A stretch of 48,621 bases of DNA, taken from an uncultured Cycloclasticus sp. (GTDB lineage: Bacteria; Pseudomonadota; Gammaproteobacteria; Methylococcales; Cycloclasticaceae). The notes beneath the pieces were generated by a model that was given only the letters and a program-made list of their open reading frames with translations, was not told where the DNA came from and did no database searches. The translations under genes and the position numbers were made by a program. The stretch is taken from positions 1 to 48,621 of the forward strand of contig CAJXOJ010000014.1 in the NCBI GenBank assembly GCA_913057515.1, written 5' to 3'. Within the stretch, counting starts at the first letter, position 1, and each line of letters opens with the position of its first letter. Shown one piece after another: positions 7,892-18,107 of the stretch.

Positions 7892-8386
7892 CTAGTTTGT
7901 TTCTGAGGACCCGATCCCAATGCTTTGGAATATTTTATCTAATAGCCCTTTTTCCTTTGTTTCTCGTTTAGGGACGTCGATGACTTCTGTATTGATGGTC
8001 ATAGGTTTAAACTCATTGCTGGGTTTAAAGTTACCTGCAAGACTAACGAGTTTGTCGTCTTCAAAAAACAAAGTAATGCGTTCTTTTTTTTGCTGTTTGC
8101 CTGCTTTCTTTAGGTCATAAAAATAGTCCCAACGTTCTTTATGAAATGGGTCTACTAGTAATGGGGTGCCGAGTAAAAACTTAACCTGCCGCTTGTCCAT
8201 ACCGGGCCGCAGTTGATTAATCATTTCTTGGGTAATGACGTTGCCTTGGATGACATCAATCTTGTATACCCCTGGGAGGGTATCAGCAACGGCTAGCATT
8301 TTATCGTCTAAGCTTTTTGTGCTGGAGCAAGCAAATAAAAATGAGCTTAAAATGAATGTCATTATTAAAATGAGAAACTTTCGCAT
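7892..8386 (-). CDS. bamE: outer membrane protein assembly factor BamE (SmpA/OmlA lipoprotein)
   Basis: BamE is a lipoprotein of the BAM complex that inserts beta-barrel proteins into the outer membrane. The N-terminus is a lipoprotein signal peptide with lipobox LFAC, so the mature protein starts at C20. The conserved BamE core includes VIQGNVITQEMINQLRPGM, then KRQVKFLLGTPLLVDPFH and RWDYFYDLK. The 164-residue length includes a C-terminal tail (about residues 128-164) longer than in E. coli. It is divergent from fur, an arrangement common in Gammaproteobacteria, with the two promoters in an 80-base gap. Two thioesterase genes follow on the same transcript with 1-base spacings. Confidence 0.95.
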   Translation of the reverse strand: MRKFLILIMTFILSSFLFACSSTKSLDDKMLAVADTLPGVYKIDVIQGNVITQEMINQLRPGMDKRQVKFLLGTPLLVDPFHKERWDYFYDLKKAGKQQKKERITLFFEDDKLVSLAGNFKPSNEFKPMTINTEVIDVPKRETKEKGLLDKIFQSIGIGSSETN

Positions 8387-8466
8387 TTAGGATCTTCTGT
8401 GTATGATTGTAAATATGTGATGATACATTATCTCACTGTTATATCCACCCCAAATTAGAGGTTGAA

Positions 8467-8877
8467 ATGGAGTCAAAAGATATAAGGGCTGCTGGTTTAA
8501 AGGTAACGTTGCCGCGCTTGAAAATACTAGATATGTTGGAAAGGAGTGGTACAAAGCACCTTTCTGCTGAAGATATATATAAGGCGCTTCTAGATGAGGG
8601 TGAAGAGATCGGTTTGGCAACGGTTTACCGTGTGTTGACTCAGTTTGAAGGTGCGGGTTTAGTGGTACGCCATCATTTTGAAGGTGGCAGTTCGGTGTTT
8701 GAACTATGTCATGAAGAGCATCATGATCATATTTTATGTGTTAAATGCGGCCGGGTTGATGAATTCTGTGATGAGGTCATTGAGCAGCGCCAAAAAACAA
8801 TAGCGCAAGCGCAAGGTTATCAAATGACAGACCATAGTTTATATATTTATGGAGTTTGCCCAGATTGCTCTAAATAG
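8467..8877 (+). CDS. fur: ferric uptake regulator Fur
   Basis: Fur is the Fe(II)-dependent repressor of iron acquisition genes. The 136-residue product has the N-terminal winged helix (KVTLPRLKILDMLE, then DIYKALLDEGEEIGLATVYRVLTQFEGAGLV). Its C-terminal dimer domain carries the metal-binding cluster HEEHHDHILCVKCGRVDEF and a second CxxC near the end (CPDC). Both sites look intact. It diverges from bamE, and its 3' end overlaps the converging recN by 8 bases. A very good Fur box lies at 33285-33299 in this same window, showing a likely target. Confidence 0.97.
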   Translation: MESKDIRAAGLKVTLPRLKILDMLERSGTKHLSAEDIYKALLDEGEEIGLATVYRVLTQFEGAGLVVRHHFEGGSSVFELCHEEHHDHILCVKCGRVDEFCDEVIEQRQKTIAQAQGYQMTDHSLYIYGVCPDCSK

Positions 8878-10540
8878 CTTTTTCTACCATTTCTTTGGCG
8901 TGAGCGATTGTTTTATCAGACATGTCGATGCCACCAAGCATTCGAGCAACTTCATTAATTCGTTCTTTTTTGTTAAGACTGTTGATTTGGGTTTTGGTCT
9001 GATTGGCTTCTTTGTGCTTGCTGACAAATAAGTGTTGATGGCCTTGAGAGGCCACTTGTGGAAGGTGGGTGACACATAAAACTTGTCGGTTGGCGGAGAT
9101 TTCGCGCAAGCAAATGCCGACAGTTTCTGCCACACCACCACCAATACCGGCATCAACCTCATCAAACACAAGGGTAGGAGTTGTATTGCTTTGCGTGGTA
9201 ACGACTTGTATGGCAAGGCTGATGCGAGAAAGCTCACCACCTGAGGCGACCTTTCCAATAGGTGAAAGCGACATGCCTGGGTTGGTACTGACCTCGAAAA
9301 CTATGTCGTCTAAGCCGTTTTTTTGCGGTTTTTCATCTGGGCAATAAGCAACGTTAATATTAAATACCCCGTCAGGGAGGCCAAGTGTTTTTAATGTTTC
9401 TGTAATCTTTTTGCTTAGTGTTGCTGCGCTTTTTAAGCGGACTTGATGTAGTTGTTTAGCATTTTCTCTATAACTTTTTTCAGCGCTAACAATTTCCTGG
9501 TGGATGGCGTTTAAACGCTCGTTTCTATTATCAAGTAGTTCTAGACGCGAAACTAACTCGTTATGTTTTTCGGAAAGTTGTTGAGGTTCAACATGGAGTT
9601 TTCTTGCTAATTCATGTATAGCGCTTAGTTGACGGTCAAGTAAGTTGAGTTGCTCAGGGTCATCTTCTTGTTTGTCAATTTGAACCCTGAAGTCTCGGCA
9701 GGTTTCTTGTATTTGGATGCTAGCTTCTTGGATTTGCTCTGATACGGCTTTGAAGTCGGGGGATAAGTCGGTGAGTAATTCCAATTCGTGAACAGCATTA
9801 CTCAACTGGTTATGGATGGATTGGTTTTCAGCTTCGTAAAGTGTGTTGAGTTGGCGTTCAGATATTTCAATAATTCGACTCATGTTTGATGCAAGCGTGT
9901 GCTGCTGCACCAAATCATCATAGTCCAGATGAATAACGTCAGCCTGTTCTAGCTCGTTAATTTGATATTTAAGTAGTTGTTTTTCACTGTCATTATCTTT
10001 ATTACCATCGGTTAAGTGAAGGAGCTCATTATTAAGGGTCCGCCAAATATCAAAACGTTCATGACAGCTAACTAGGGCTGCTTGCTCAGGTAGGTAGGCA
10101 TCTAATAATTGGCTCTGCTTGTTGCTGTGAAGTAGGTCTAGGTGAGCATGTTGCCCGTGGATGCTGATAAGGTGCTCTGATAGCTGTTGTAATGTTTTTA
10201 AGTTTACAACCTGGCCATTGATGTACGCTTTTGAGCGACCATCGGCACTGATAGTTCGGCGAACTAGGCAATCAAGTTGATCATCTAGGTCATTGTTGAT
10301 TAGCCATTGCTGGCAAAGGGGTAGGGCTGTGATGTCAAAATCTAAACTTAAGTCGGCTTTGTTAACACCGGGTCTCAGTAAGCTAGCGTCAGCTCGTTCA
10401 CCTAGGCATAACTTCATTGCCGTCAGTAAGATAGATTTACCTGCACCCGTTTCTCCTGTTAAGACAGTCATTCCTTGCTCGAGGTCTAGACAGAGTTGGT
10501 CAACAACCGCGAGTCCCTTGATATCGATAGATTTAAGCAT
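8870..10540 (-). CDS. recN: DNA repair protein RecN
   Basis: RecN is an SMC-like ATPase that acts early in double-strand break repair. The 556-residue product begins with MLKSIDIKGLAVVDQLCL and the Walker A GETGAGKS. A long central coiled-coil stretch (about residues 150-360) follows, then the ABC signature region GKVASGGELSRISLA and Walker B TLVFDEVDAGIGG, and a typical C-terminus with CVTHLPQVA. Length is normal. It follows nadK by 5 bases, so the two form an operon, a common pairing. No LexA box was identified upstream of nadK or recN. The 3' end overlaps fur. Confidence 0.97.
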   Translation of the reverse strand: MLKSIDIKGLAVVDQLCLDLEQGMTVLTGETGAGKSILLTAMKLCLGERADASLLRPGVNKADLSLDFDITALPLCQQWLINNDLDDQLDCLVRRTISADGRSKAYINGQVVNLKTLQQLSEHLISIHGQHAHLDLLHSNKQSQLLDAYLPEQAALVSCHERFDIWRTLNNELLHLTDGNKDNDSEKQLLKYQINELEQADVIHLDYDDLVQQHTLASNMSRIIEISERQLNTLYEAENQSIHNQLSNAVHELELLTDLSPDFKAVSEQIQEASIQIQETCRDFRVQIDKQEDDPEQLNLLDRQLSAIHELARKLHVEPQQLSEKHNELVSRLELLDNRNERLNAIHQEIVSAEKSYRENAKQLHQVRLKSAATLSKKITETLKTLGLPDGVFNINVAYCPDEKPQKNGLDDIVFEVSTNPGMSLSPIGKVASGGELSRISLAIQVVTTQSNTTPTLVFDEVDAGIGGGVAETVGICLREISANRQVLCVTHLPQVASQGHQHLFVSKHKEANQTKTQINSLNKKERINEVARMLGGIDMSDKTIAHAKEMVEKAI

Positions 10541-10545
10541 GTCCT

Positions 10546-11430
10546 TTAAACTTGAGGGGCTTTACTCCAGCCCAGTTTTACCCGCAAGATGTTAAAGAAA
10601 TCATGGTCCGTTGGGTGTAGTAATCGTATTTTATTATCGTGTCGTTTAATGTTGATAGTATCATCTTCAAAAATACTTGGAAGAATAACGTTATCACAGG
10701 TCAGTTGAGCCTTATGTTTATCTCGTTGGCTGAATTTAATACCTATTTCACTCTTTCCGTCAACAACAATTGGGCGGTTGCTAAGCGTGTGTGGGTTAAT
10801 GGGTACCAAAACGATAGCATCCATCGAGGGGTGCATTAGTGGCCCTCCGCCAGATAGCGCGTAAGCAGTTGAGCCTGTTGGTGTGGCAATGATTAAACCA
10901 TCTGAACGCTGAGAGTTAACAAAGTTGTGGTTAACGTATGTTTCTATATCAATTAAGCCAGGAGACTTTAGACGGTGAAGAGCAACCTCGTTAAAGGCGG
11001 ATTGTTCGTGAATAACGTCGTTGTTACGAATGATTTGTGTATTCAAAATAATACGCTCTTCTTCGTGATAATGCCCTTCAAGAATTTGTTTTATTTGAAC
11101 ATTCATTTCCTCAGGTGATATATCGACTAGAAAACCAAGCCGACCTAAGTTGATACCAATTAAAGGAACGTTGGTGTTAACGATGGCACGAGCAGCTGAT
11201 AGCAGAGTGCCATCACCGCCAATGGACATGATCAAGTCGCACTGTTTAGCCAGTGACTCTATGCTCATGATCTGTTCGGCGGGTGAGGAAACATGATGAG
11301 CGGTTTCATAGTCAATACAAACGTTAATATTAGCTTGTTTTAATAGCTGATATAAAGATTGAACGGTTGTGGAGATATCAGTTGTGTCGGGTTTGGAAAT
11401 AAGCCCGACTGTTTTAAATTGCGTGTACAT
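10546..11430 (-). CDS. nadK: NAD kinase
   Basis: NadK phosphorylates NAD to NADP using ATP or polyphosphate. The 294 residues contain the catalytic GGDGTLL motif with Asp, GINLGRLGFLVD, the second conserved block FNEVALHR, and TPTGSTAYALSGGGPLMHP, which binds NAD. All are intact and length is typical. It is the first gene of a nadK-recN operon transcribed away from grpE. Upstream on its own strand is a perfect palindrome TTTTGAGCTCAAAA (11475-11488) of unknown meaning. Confidence 0.97.
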   Translation of the reverse strand: MYTQFKTVGLISKPDTTDISTTVQSLYQLLKQANINVCIDYETAHHVSSPAEQIMSIESLAKQCDLIMSIGGDGTLLSAARAIVNTNVPLIGINLGRLGFLVDISPEEMNVQIKQILEGHYHEEERIILNTQIIRNNDVIHEQSAFNEVALHRLKSPGLIDIETYVNHNFVNSQRSDGLIIATPTGSTAYALSGGGPLMHPSMDAIVLVPINPHTLSNRPIVVDGKSEIGIKFSQRDKHKAQLTCDNVILPSIFEDDTINIKRHDNKIRLLHPTDHDFFNILRVKLGWSKAPQV

Positions 11431-11810
11431 TGGTGTCCTCGGTTAGAGGTGAAAAGTTTACACGAAGTCATTCGTTTTGAGCTCAAAATGTAAAATATTT
11501 GCAGAAAAATAGTTCTGCTTAGCCTATTTTCAATTAATGAATTAAATCATAATGAATATTTAGTGGTGTTAATTAAATAAAGCGTTAAATGAGCGTTCCA
11601 GATGTTTGTGAATAATTTGGTGTTTGGGTGCTTTATGGCTTAGCGGATGGGGGGGTTGAAAGTTGGATTCGCCGCTTGATGTAACGCAAATTTTTAGTGA
11701 AAGACTTGAAATTTTAAAATTAATCTCCATCTAGCCTAAAAGCAATATGTCGTGCTGCCTAAAAAGGTAAGTTCGCGATAATCATTCACGTGTAAAAATG
11801 AGGAAATACT
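11431..11810. other. divergent intergenic region between nadK and grpE
   Basis: The 380 bases separate the nadK-recN operon from the chaperone operon. They hold a sigma-32-like promoter for grpE at 11705-11733. Nearer nadK they hold the palindrome TTTTGAGCTCAAAA (11475-11488) and a small hairpin (GCAGAA 11501-11506 with TTCTGC 11513-11518). No coding frame, repeat or other element is convincing in the remaining 180 bases. Confidence 0.5.
11705..11733 (+). promoter_or_regulatory. heat-shock sigma-32 (RpoH) type promoter of the grpE-dnaK-dnaJ genes
   Basis: CTTGAAA at 11705-11711 matches the RpoH -35 element exactly. CTCCATCTA at 11725-11733, 13 bases further on, fits the -10 consensus CCCCATNT with one change. 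It lies about 80 bases before the grpE ATG, the expected place. This supports RpoH control rather than HrcA/CIRCE; no CIRCE repeat is present. Confidence 0.75.
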
Positions 11811-12455
11811 ATGGTGTCTGAAGACCAAACAGATCAAGAAAATAGTGAGCAACCGACTGTTGATACAGAGGACAATATTATCGAAGGGGTTTTAGAAGAA
11901 GCCATTGGTAATGATGAGGAAACAGAGACTGTCGACAAATCATTAGAGGATGCTGATTTGCAGTCAGAACTTGAAAAGGCTAATACACGAGCTGATGAAA
12001 ATTGGGAAAAGGTATTATTGGCGAAAGCTGATGTTGAAAACATGCGCCGTCGCAGTCAAAAAGATGTCGAAAAAGCACATCGGTTTTCAATAGAAAAATT
12101 TGCAAAAGATATGCTGCCAGTGGTTGATAGTTTAGAGTTAGGTTTGGCCTCTGCGCAAGCTGCTTCGGGTGATGTTAATGCTATAAAAGAAGGCTTGGAG
12201 TTAACGCATAAGCAGTTACTAGATTCATTAGAAAAATCAGGCGTTAAGCAAGTAAACCCAGAGGGGGAGAGTTTTAACCCTGAATTTCACCAAGCAATTT
12301 CAATGGTGCCTAGCCCTGAGCATGAGCCGAATACGGTGATTCAAGTGTTTCAAAAAGGCTATAACCTTAATGATCGGTTGTTACGTCCGGCGATGGTGAT
12401 TGTGTCACAACCACAAGCACCTGAAAACACAAAGAAAATTGATGAGCAGGCTTGA
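11811..12455 (+). CDS. grpE: nucleotide exchange factor GrpE
   Basis: GrpE releases ADP from DnaK and works with DnaJ in the Hsp70 cycle. The 214-residue product has an acidic disordered N-terminus (about residues 1-45). A long helix with KADVENMRRRSQKDVEKAHRF follows, then the dimer and beta domain with GVKQVNPEGESFNPEFHQAIS and a final FQKGYNLNDRLLRPAMVIVS. Length is slightly above E. coli because of the acidic leader. GAGG precedes the ATG. It is first in a grpE-dnaK-dnaJ series with 70- and 104-base gaps, behind an RpoH-type promoter. Confidence 0.97.
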   Translation: MVSEDQTDQENSEQPTVDTEDNIIEGVLEEAIGNDEETETVDKSLEDADLQSELEKANTRADENWEKVLLAKADVENMRRRSQKDVEKAHRFSIEKFAKDMLPVVDSLELGLASAQAASGDVNAIKEGLELTHKQLLDSLEKSGVKQVNPEGESFNPEFHQAISMVPSPEHEPNTVIQVFQKGYNLNDRLLRPAMVIVSQPQAPENTKKIDEQA

Positions 12456-12525
12456 AAATATAATTTAGAGCCCCCATTTCATTAACCAACACAAAACTTA
12501 AAGATTAAATTTCGGAGATATTTAA

Positions 12526-14460
12526 ATGGCTAAAATTATTGGTATAGATTTAGGAACAACGAACTCGTGTGTTGCCGTATTAGATGGCGATAGTGCGAAA
12601 GTACTTGAAAATAGTGAAGGCGCACGAACAACGCCTTCTATTGTAGCATTTACAGCAGAAAATGATGTGCTTGTTGGTCAATCAGCGAAGCGTCAGGCGG
12701 TAACAAACCCAACTAATACAGTGTTTGCAACAAAGCGTTTAATTGGGCGTAAATTCAAAGATGATGTGGTTCAGAAAGACGTTAGCATGGTGCCGTATAA
12801 GATTTTGGCAGCTGATAATGGTGATGCTTGGATTGAAGCGCAAGGCAAAAAAATGGCGCCGCCAGAAATTGCTGCACGTATCTTGATGAAACTTAAAAAG
12901 GATGCAGAAGCTTATTTAGGTGAAACAGTATCTGAAGCTGTGATTACTGTGCCTGCCTACTTTAATGATTCACAACGTCAAGCAACGAAAGATGCCGGTA
13001 AGATTGCCGGTTTAGAGGTTAAACGTATCATTAACGAGCCAACAGCAGCTGCGTTAGCTTATGGCATGGATAAGAAAAGTGGTGACCGTACGGTTGCTGT
13101 TTATGATTTAGGTGGAGGTACATTCGACGTTTCTATTATTGAAATTGCTGAAATTGATGGCGAGCACCAATTTGAAGTGTTATCAACCAATGGTGATACA
13201 TTTTTAGGTGGTGAAGATTTCGATTTACGTATTATTGACTTCCTTGCAGATGAGTTTAAGAAAGAAAATAGTGTGGATTTGCACAATGACCCATTAGCGC
13301 TGCAACGTCTAAAAGAAGCGGCTGAAAAGGCAAAAATAGAACTATCATCTAACCAACAAACAGATGTTAACTTGCCTTACATTACTGCGGATGCATCAGG
13401 GCCTAAGCATTTGAATGTTAAATTGACACGTGCAAAACTTGAGTCTCTTGTCGATGACCTAGTTCAACGTACCGTTGCGCCATGCGCCACAGCTGTTAAA
13501 GATGCTGGTTTATCAGCCTCTGAGATTGATGACGTGATTTTGGTTGGTGGTCAAACACGTATGCCAAAAGTACAAGCAGTCGTTGCTGAATTCTTTGGCA
13601 AAGAGCCACGTAAAGATGTGAACCCTGATGAAGCCGTTGCTGTGGGTGCTGCGATTCAAGCCGGTGTATTAGCAGGGGATGTTAAAGATGTGCTTTTATT
13701 AGATGTGACACCGCTTTCATTAGGTATTGAGACAATGGGTGGCGTGATGACAAAGCTTATTGAGAAGAACACGACTATCCCTAGCAAGGCGAGCCAAACC
13801 TTCTCAACAGCGGAAGATAACCAAACAGCGGTTACCATCCATGTTTTACAGGGTGAACGTGAAATGTCATCAGGTAATAAATCTTTAGGTCGTTTCGATC
13901 TTCAAGATATACCGCCTGCACGTCGTGGTACACCACAAATTGAAGTGTCATTTGATATCGATGCGAATGGTATTTTAAATGTGTCGGCTAAGGATAAAGC
14001 AACTGGCAAAGAGCAATCCGTTGTTATTAAAGCATCAAGTGGTTTATCTGATGAAGAAGTAGAAGCAATGATTAACGATGCTGAAGCGCATGCTGAAGAA
14101 GATAAGAAATTGCATGAATTAGTAACTGCAAGAAACCAAGCTGATGGCATGATTCACGCTACTGAGCAATCGCTGCAAGAAATGGGTGATAAGGTAGAAG
14201 CATCTGAAAAAGCAGATATTGAAGCTGCGATTACCGACCTTCAAGAAGCTATTAAAGGTGATGATAAAGAAGCCATTGAGCAAAAAACAGAAGCGCTAAC
14301 AGCATTATCAGGAAAAATGGCTGAGAAAATGTATGCTGATGCAGGTGCAGAAGGGGCCCCTGAGGGAGCTACTTCGGAAGCTGATGCAGAAGCAAAAGCA
14401 AACGCTGATGATGTGGTAGATGCTGAATTTGAAGAAGTGAAAGACGACGAGAAGAAATAA
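12526..14460 (+). CDS. dnaK: molecular chaperone DnaK (Hsp70)
   Basis: DnaK binds exposed hydrophobic peptides in an ATP-driven cycle. The 644 residues start with [15 protein letters not shown] and carry the three Hsp70 signatures: [21 protein letters not shown] and [14 protein letters not shown]. The substrate domain with [17 protein letters not shown] and the helical lid end in an Ala/Glu/Asp-rich tail with the terminal EEVKDDEKK, matching the common EEV(K/D)DxKK end. Everything is intact. A GGAG ribosome site precedes the ATG. The order grpE-dnaK-dnaJ is standard. Confidence 0.98.
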   Translation: MAKIIGIDLGTTNSCVAVLDGDSAKVLENSEGARTTPSIVAFTAENDVLVGQSAKRQAVTNPTNTVFATKRLIGRKFKDDVVQKDVSMVPYKILAADNGDAWIEAQGKKMAPPEIAARILMKLKKDAEAYLGETVSEAVITVPAYFNDSQRQATKDAGKIAGLEVKRIINEPTAAALAYGMDKKSGDRTVAVYDLGGGTFDVSIIEIAEIDGEHQFEVLSTNGDTFLGGEDFDLRIIDFLADEFKKENSVDLHNDPLALQRLKEAAEKAKIELSSNQQTDVNLPYITADASGPKHLNVKLTRAKLESLVDDLVQRTVAPCATAVKDAGLSASEIDDVILVGGQTRMPKVQAVVAEFFGKEPRKDVNPDEAVAVGAAIQAGVLAGDVKDVLLLDVTPLSLGIETMGGVMTKLIEKNTTIPSKASQTFSTAEDNQTAVTIHVLQGEREMSSGNKSLGRFDLQDIPPARRGTPQIEVSFDIDANGILNVSAKDKATGKEQSVVIKASSGLSDEEVEAMINDAEAHAEEDKKLHELVTARNQADGMIHATEQSLQEMGDKVEASEKADIEAAITDLQEAIKGDDKEAIEQKTEALTALSGKMAEKMYADAGAEGAPEGATSEADAEAKANADDVVDAEFEEVKDDEKK

Positions 14461-14517
14461 GCCTTAAAACTTAAGTTTTAAGTTACTTAAATATAGTCCA
14501 ATTTAGGGCTGCGACAT

Positions 14518-14539
14518 AGCCGCCGATTTATCGGTGGCT
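14518..14539 (+). promoter_or_regulatory. hairpin between dnaK and dnaJ
   Basis: A 10-base stem (AGCCGCCGAT at 14518-14527 pairing with ATCGGTGGCT at 14530-14539, one G-U pair) lies 25 bases before dnaJ. No T-run follows, so it is not a full terminator. It could set the dnaK to dnaJ ratio by partial termination or by shielding the dnaK mRNA end. A separate palindrome AAAACTTAAGTTTT lies at about 14465-14478. Confidence 0.5.
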
Positions 14540-14564
14540 TTGACGTATTCAAGATTTGAGAATT

Positions 14565-15689
14565 ATGGAAAAAGCAGATTTTTACAAAACACTAGAAGTT
14601 GCTCGCAATGCCAGTGAGCGTGAAATAAAGAAATCGTATCGACGTTTGGCGATGAAATATCATCCTGACAGGAATACCGGTAACACTGACGCTGAAGAAA
14701 AGTTTAAGGAAATTCAGGAGGCGTATGCCATTTTAAGCGACGAACAGAAACGTTCAGCATACGATCAATTTGGTCACGCAGGCGTTGATCAGTCAATGGG
14801 GGGCGGCAGAGGACATGGCGGTGACTCATTTAGTGATGTGTTTGGCGACGTCTTTGGTGATATCTTTGGCGGCGGCGGTGGTGGCCGTAGCCAAGTAACG
14901 CGAGGTGCTGATTTACGTTATAACCTGGACCTGTCGTTGGAAGAGGCGGTTTCTGGGATGGAAACTAAAATTAAGATCCCTACGTCTGTTAGCTGTACAA
15001 GTTGTAAAGGTACGGGCTCGAAAAGTGGCAAGTCAAGTGTTTGCTCCTCTTGTGCGGGTCATGGTCAGGTTCGTATGCAACAAGGGATGTTCTCTGTTCA
15101 GCAAACGTGTCCTACGTGTCGCGGTACTGGCTCACAAATAAATGACCCTTGTGGAAAATGCCGTGGTACAGGTAAAACAAAAGAACAGAAAACCCTGTCG
15201 GTTAAAATTCCAGCTGGAGTAGATACCGGTGATCGTATCCGCTTAGGTGGTGAAGGTGAGGCTGGTGAGCATGGTGGACCTTCAGGCGATTTATATGTTC
15301 AGGTGAACGTACGAAATCACGCTATTTTTACACGTGATGGTGCCAACCTTTATTGTGATATGCCTATTAGCTTTGCTACGGCTGCCTTAGGTGGTGAGCT
15401 TGAAGTGCCAACATTGACAGGGAAAGTGAAATTAAAGGTGCCAAGCGAAACACAAACAGGGAAGCTATTTAGACTGCGTGGAAAAGGTGTGAAGCCGGTT
15501 CGAGGTGGTCCTGTTGGCGACTTAATGTGCCGTGTAAATGTTGAAACGCCAGTTAGTTTAACCAGCGAGCAAAAAGCTTTAGTTGAGCAATTAGAAGCAT
15601 CATTTAAAACAGGTGGGACGACGCATCATCCACAAGAGCATTCTTGGTTAGACGGTGTTAAAAGTTTTTTTGATAAAATAAAGTCTTAA
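14565..15689 (+). CDS. dnaJ: molecular chaperone DnaJ (Hsp40)
   Basis: DnaJ delivers substrates to DnaK and stimulates its ATPase. The 374-residue product has the J domain ([15 protein letters not shown] with the HPD motif in KYHPDRN), a Gly/Phe-rich linker ([17 protein letters not shown]), and four zinc-finger repeats ([32 protein letters not shown]). The C-terminal substrate domains follow. I place the start at ATG 14565 (MEKADFYK) because the J domain begins there. An in-frame TTG at 14556 would add three residues without family support. Confidence 0.97.
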   Translation: MEKADFYKTLEVARNASEREIKKSYRRLAMKYHPDRNTGNTDAEEKFKEIQEAYAILSDEQKRSAYDQFGHAGVDQSMGGGRGHGGDSFSDVFGDVFGDIFGGGGGGRSQVTRGADLRYNLDLSLEEAVSGMETKIKIPTSVSCTSCKGTGSKSGKSSVCSSCAGHGQVRMQQGMFSVQQTCPTCRGTGSQINDPCGKCRGTGKTKEQKTLSVKIPAGVDTGDRIRLGGEGEAGEHGGPSGDLYVQVNVRNHAIFTRDGANLYCDMPISFATAALGGELEVPTLTGKVKLKVPSETQTGKLFRLRGKGVKPVRGGPVGDLMCRVNVETPVSLTSEQKALVEQLEASFKTGGTTHHPQEHSWLDGVKSFFDKIKS

Positions 15690-15740
15690 CTAAATAATGC
15701 GTGCAGGGGTCTTGCACTGCGACGAATATAAGGGAAAAAG

Positions 15741-16547
15741 ATGGCGAAAATAGCAATATCTGGTGCGAGCGGTAGAATGGGCCTTAATTTAATTAAGGCT
15801 TGTCAACAAAATAAATTGGCAACACTAGGTGCTGCTATTGAGCGTGAGGGTTCTGGTGCAATTGGTCAGGATGCTGGAGAGCTAGCCGGCATCAGTACTC
15901 AACAAGTGAGTGTGGCTTCAGCGTATCAAAGCGATCCGTCTCAATTTGCTGTGCTAGTAGATTTTACGCGCCCTGAAGCTTGTTTGGAAAAACTGGCTTT
16001 TTGTGAAATGAATAAAAAAGCCATGGTTATTGGTACTACGGGCTTTACTGATGAACAAAAAAAACAAATTTCGTTAGCGGCCAAGTCTATTCCTATTGTT
16101 TTTGCGCCAAATATGGGGATTGGCGTGAATGTGACACTAAAGTTGCTTGAGTTAGCGGCAAAAGCAATTGGGCAGTCGGTGGATATTGAGGTGATCGAGG
16201 CGCACCATAAGCATAAAGTGGATGCGCCATCGGGTACTGCTTTAAAAATGGGTGAGGTTATCGCAAATGCTATGGGTCAACAATTAGATGACTGCGCTGT
16301 ATATGCTCGCGAAGGCATTACAGGTGAACGTGAAGACGGTACGATTGGGTTTTCTACTATCAGGGCAGGTGATATTGTTGGAGAGCATACAGTGATGTTT
16401 GCTGATGAGGGTGAGCGTATTGAGATTAGTCATAAGGCGACCAGTAGAATGACCTTTGCTACCGGTGCGATCAGGGCAGCGTGCTGGGCTGTTGAGCAGC
16501 CAGCTGGTTTGTATGATATGCAAGATGTGCTGGGCTTGAATGCTTAA
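15741..16547 (+). CDS. dapB: 4-hydroxy-tetrahydrodipicolinate reductase
   Basis: DapB reduces the DapA product with NAD(P)H in the diaminopimelate/lysine pathway, feeding peptidoglycan and lysine. The 268 residues show the Rossmann motif GASGRMG, the conserved [17 protein letters not shown] and [10 protein letters not shown]. The DapB signature [19 protein letters not shown] contains the catalytic His and Lys. GGGAAAAAG precedes the ATG. It follows dnaJ by 51 bases and precedes the oxidoreductase that separates it from carA; in many relatives dapB and carA are direct neighbours. Confidence 0.97.
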   Translation: MAKIAISGASGRMGLNLIKACQQNKLATLGAAIEREGSGAIGQDAGELAGISTQQVSVASAYQSDPSQFAVLVDFTRPEACLEKLAFCEMNKKAMVIGTTGFTDEQKKQISLAAKSIPIVFAPNMGIGVNVTLKLLELAAKAIGQSVDIEVIEAHHKHKVDAPSGTALKMGEVIANAMGQQLDDCAVYAREGITGEREDGTIGFSTIRAGDIVGEHTVMFADEGERIEISHKATSRMTFATGAIRAACWAVEQPAGLYDMQDVLGLNA

Positions 16548-16733
16548 ATGCTTGTTTTGTAATAATGATATTCTGTTAATATTCGTTGATGCATAAATTA
16601 ACAGCAAGTATTAATATATAAAATTCGCGATTAGCTTGGTCATAAAAAACTATTTTGTAAAATAATACCAATGTTTTGGCTTCGATTGCTTCAAGCCTTG
16701 TCATCGTAACCAAATTATCAGGAGAAGAAGGAA

Positions 16734-18026
16734 ATGGAACATACTAAAGCAGCTAGCTCAACACTGGCGCCTACATCAATTATAAAAAAATACGTGCTGG
16801 TTGGTGCCGGTCCTGCTTCTGTTAGAGCTGCTGAAACGTTAAGAAAAGCAGATGCTAACTGTGATATTACGATGATAGGTTTAGAAAAAGAAGCCCCTTA
16901 TTCACGTATGGCACTACCTTATTATTTAAGTGGCATGATTGAGGACAGCGGTACGCATCTAAGAAAGACAGATGGCCACTTTGAGAGTCTTAATATTAAC
17001 CATGTCCATGCTAAAGTTGAAAAAATTGACTCAGCCAATCATCAGGTAACACTCGACAACGGTGATAACTATGATTATGACAAGCTGATGATTGCAACCG
17101 GTTCACGACCTGCAAATTCTCCATTTCCGGGGGCTGATAATGACGGTGTTGTAAATTGTTGGACACTAGCGGATGGGCGTAAGATTCTTGACACAGTCAA
17201 GCCGGGATCTAAAGTTGCGTTATTAGGTGCCGGCTTTGTTGCGTCGATTATTATTGAAGCAATGATCAAAAGAGGAGTTGACCTAACGGTTATGTTGGGT
17301 CGTACCGGTTATATGGTCAGCCGAATGATGGATCAAACAGCGGGTAAGATGATTCAGTCATGGTGTGAGAAAAAGGGCGTTAAGATGATCCTGCCTAGCA
17401 GTATTAAATCTATAGAGCCTGGGCCTGCGTTAAAGCGTGATGATGATAGCTTAACTGAATTCGACTTGGTCATTGTGGCGACAGGTGTTTATTCAAATAT
17501 TGAGTTTCTTGAGGGCAGTGGGGTTGAAACGGATAACGGTATTCTTGTTGATTCCCAATTACATACTAGCGTAGAAGATATTTTTGCGGCGGGTGATGTT
17601 GCTCAGGGCTTGGACTTCTCAACAGGGGGTCAATCGGTTCATGCAATTCAGCCAACGGCAGTAGATCATGGTCGTATTGCCGCCGTTAATATGATGGGCG
17701 GCTCATCGTTCTATAAAGGCAGTCTCAGTATGAATGTGCTTGATACAGCTGGCTTGGTGTCTACGTCATTTGGTAGTTGGGGTGGTGTAGAAGGTGGCGA
17801 TTCGGTGACACTGGTGGATAAAGAAAACTATAAATATGTTCGCTTAAATTTTAAAGATGATCTTTTGGTTGGAGCTATTACAGTTGGGCGCACCGATTTT
17901 ATTGGTGTGTTACGTGGTTTAATTCAATCTGAGGTACGATTAGGTGAGTGGAAAGAAAAGCTTAAAGATGATCCGACATTAATTATGAGTGCCTATTTAG
18001 CACAATCACTCGACATTGCGCGATAA
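16734..18026 (+). CDS. FAD/NAD(P)-dependent pyridine nucleotide-disulfide type oxidoreductase
   Basis: This 430-residue flavoprotein has two Rossmann domains and resembles the N-terminal part of nitrite reductase NirB and NADH-rubredoxin reductases. FAD site: VGAGPASVRAAETLR at residues 23-37, with G24-x-G26 and Ser29 where most relatives have Gly. NAD(P) site: LLGAGFVA, G165-x-G167 and Ala170; GxGxxA tends to occur in NADP-using enzymes. The second FAD motif AAGDVAQG is present. No redox CxxC pair is visible near the FAD, so it is not a classical disulfide reductase. The C-terminal 100 residues form the usual interface domain. AGGAGAAGAAGG precedes the ATG. It stands alone between dapB and carA with a 186-base upstream gap, and its electron acceptor is unknown. 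Confidence 0.85.
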   Translation: MEHTKAASSTLAPTSIIKKYVLVGAGPASVRAAETLRKADANCDITMIGLEKEAPYSRMALPYYLSGMIEDSGTHLRKTDGHFESLNINHVHAKVEKIDSANHQVTLDNGDNYDYDKLMIATGSRPANSPFPGADNDGVVNCWTLADGRKILDTVKPGSKVALLGAGFVASIIIEAMIKRGVDLTVMLGRTGYMVSRMMDQTAGKMIQSWCEKKGVKMILPSSIKSIEPGPALKRDDDSLTEFDLVIVATGVYSNIEFLEGSGVETDNGILVDSQLHTSVEDIFAAGDVAQGLDFSTGGQSVHAIQPTAVDHGRIAAVNMMGGSSFYKGSLSMNVLDTAGLVSTSFGSWGGVEGGDSVTLVDKENYKYVRLNFKDDLLVGAITVGRTDFIGVLRGLIQSEVRLGEWKEKLKDDPTLIMSAYLAQSLDIAR

Positions 18027-18107
18027 GCCCAATAAAAATATGCCTGTGTAATCATGGACAATGTGTAACTAAATCCAGTAAAATTCTCACTCATACATAT
18101 TAACAAT

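Noticed and set aside
8387..8620. 77-codon minus-strand frame across the bamE-fur promoter region
   Set aside because: Overlaps the fur coding region antisense and has no conserved features.
11475..11488. perfect palindrome TTTTGAGCTCAAAA upstream of nadK
   Set aside because: Recorded only as a remark; no known regulator fits with confidence and AT-rich palindromes of this size occur by chance.
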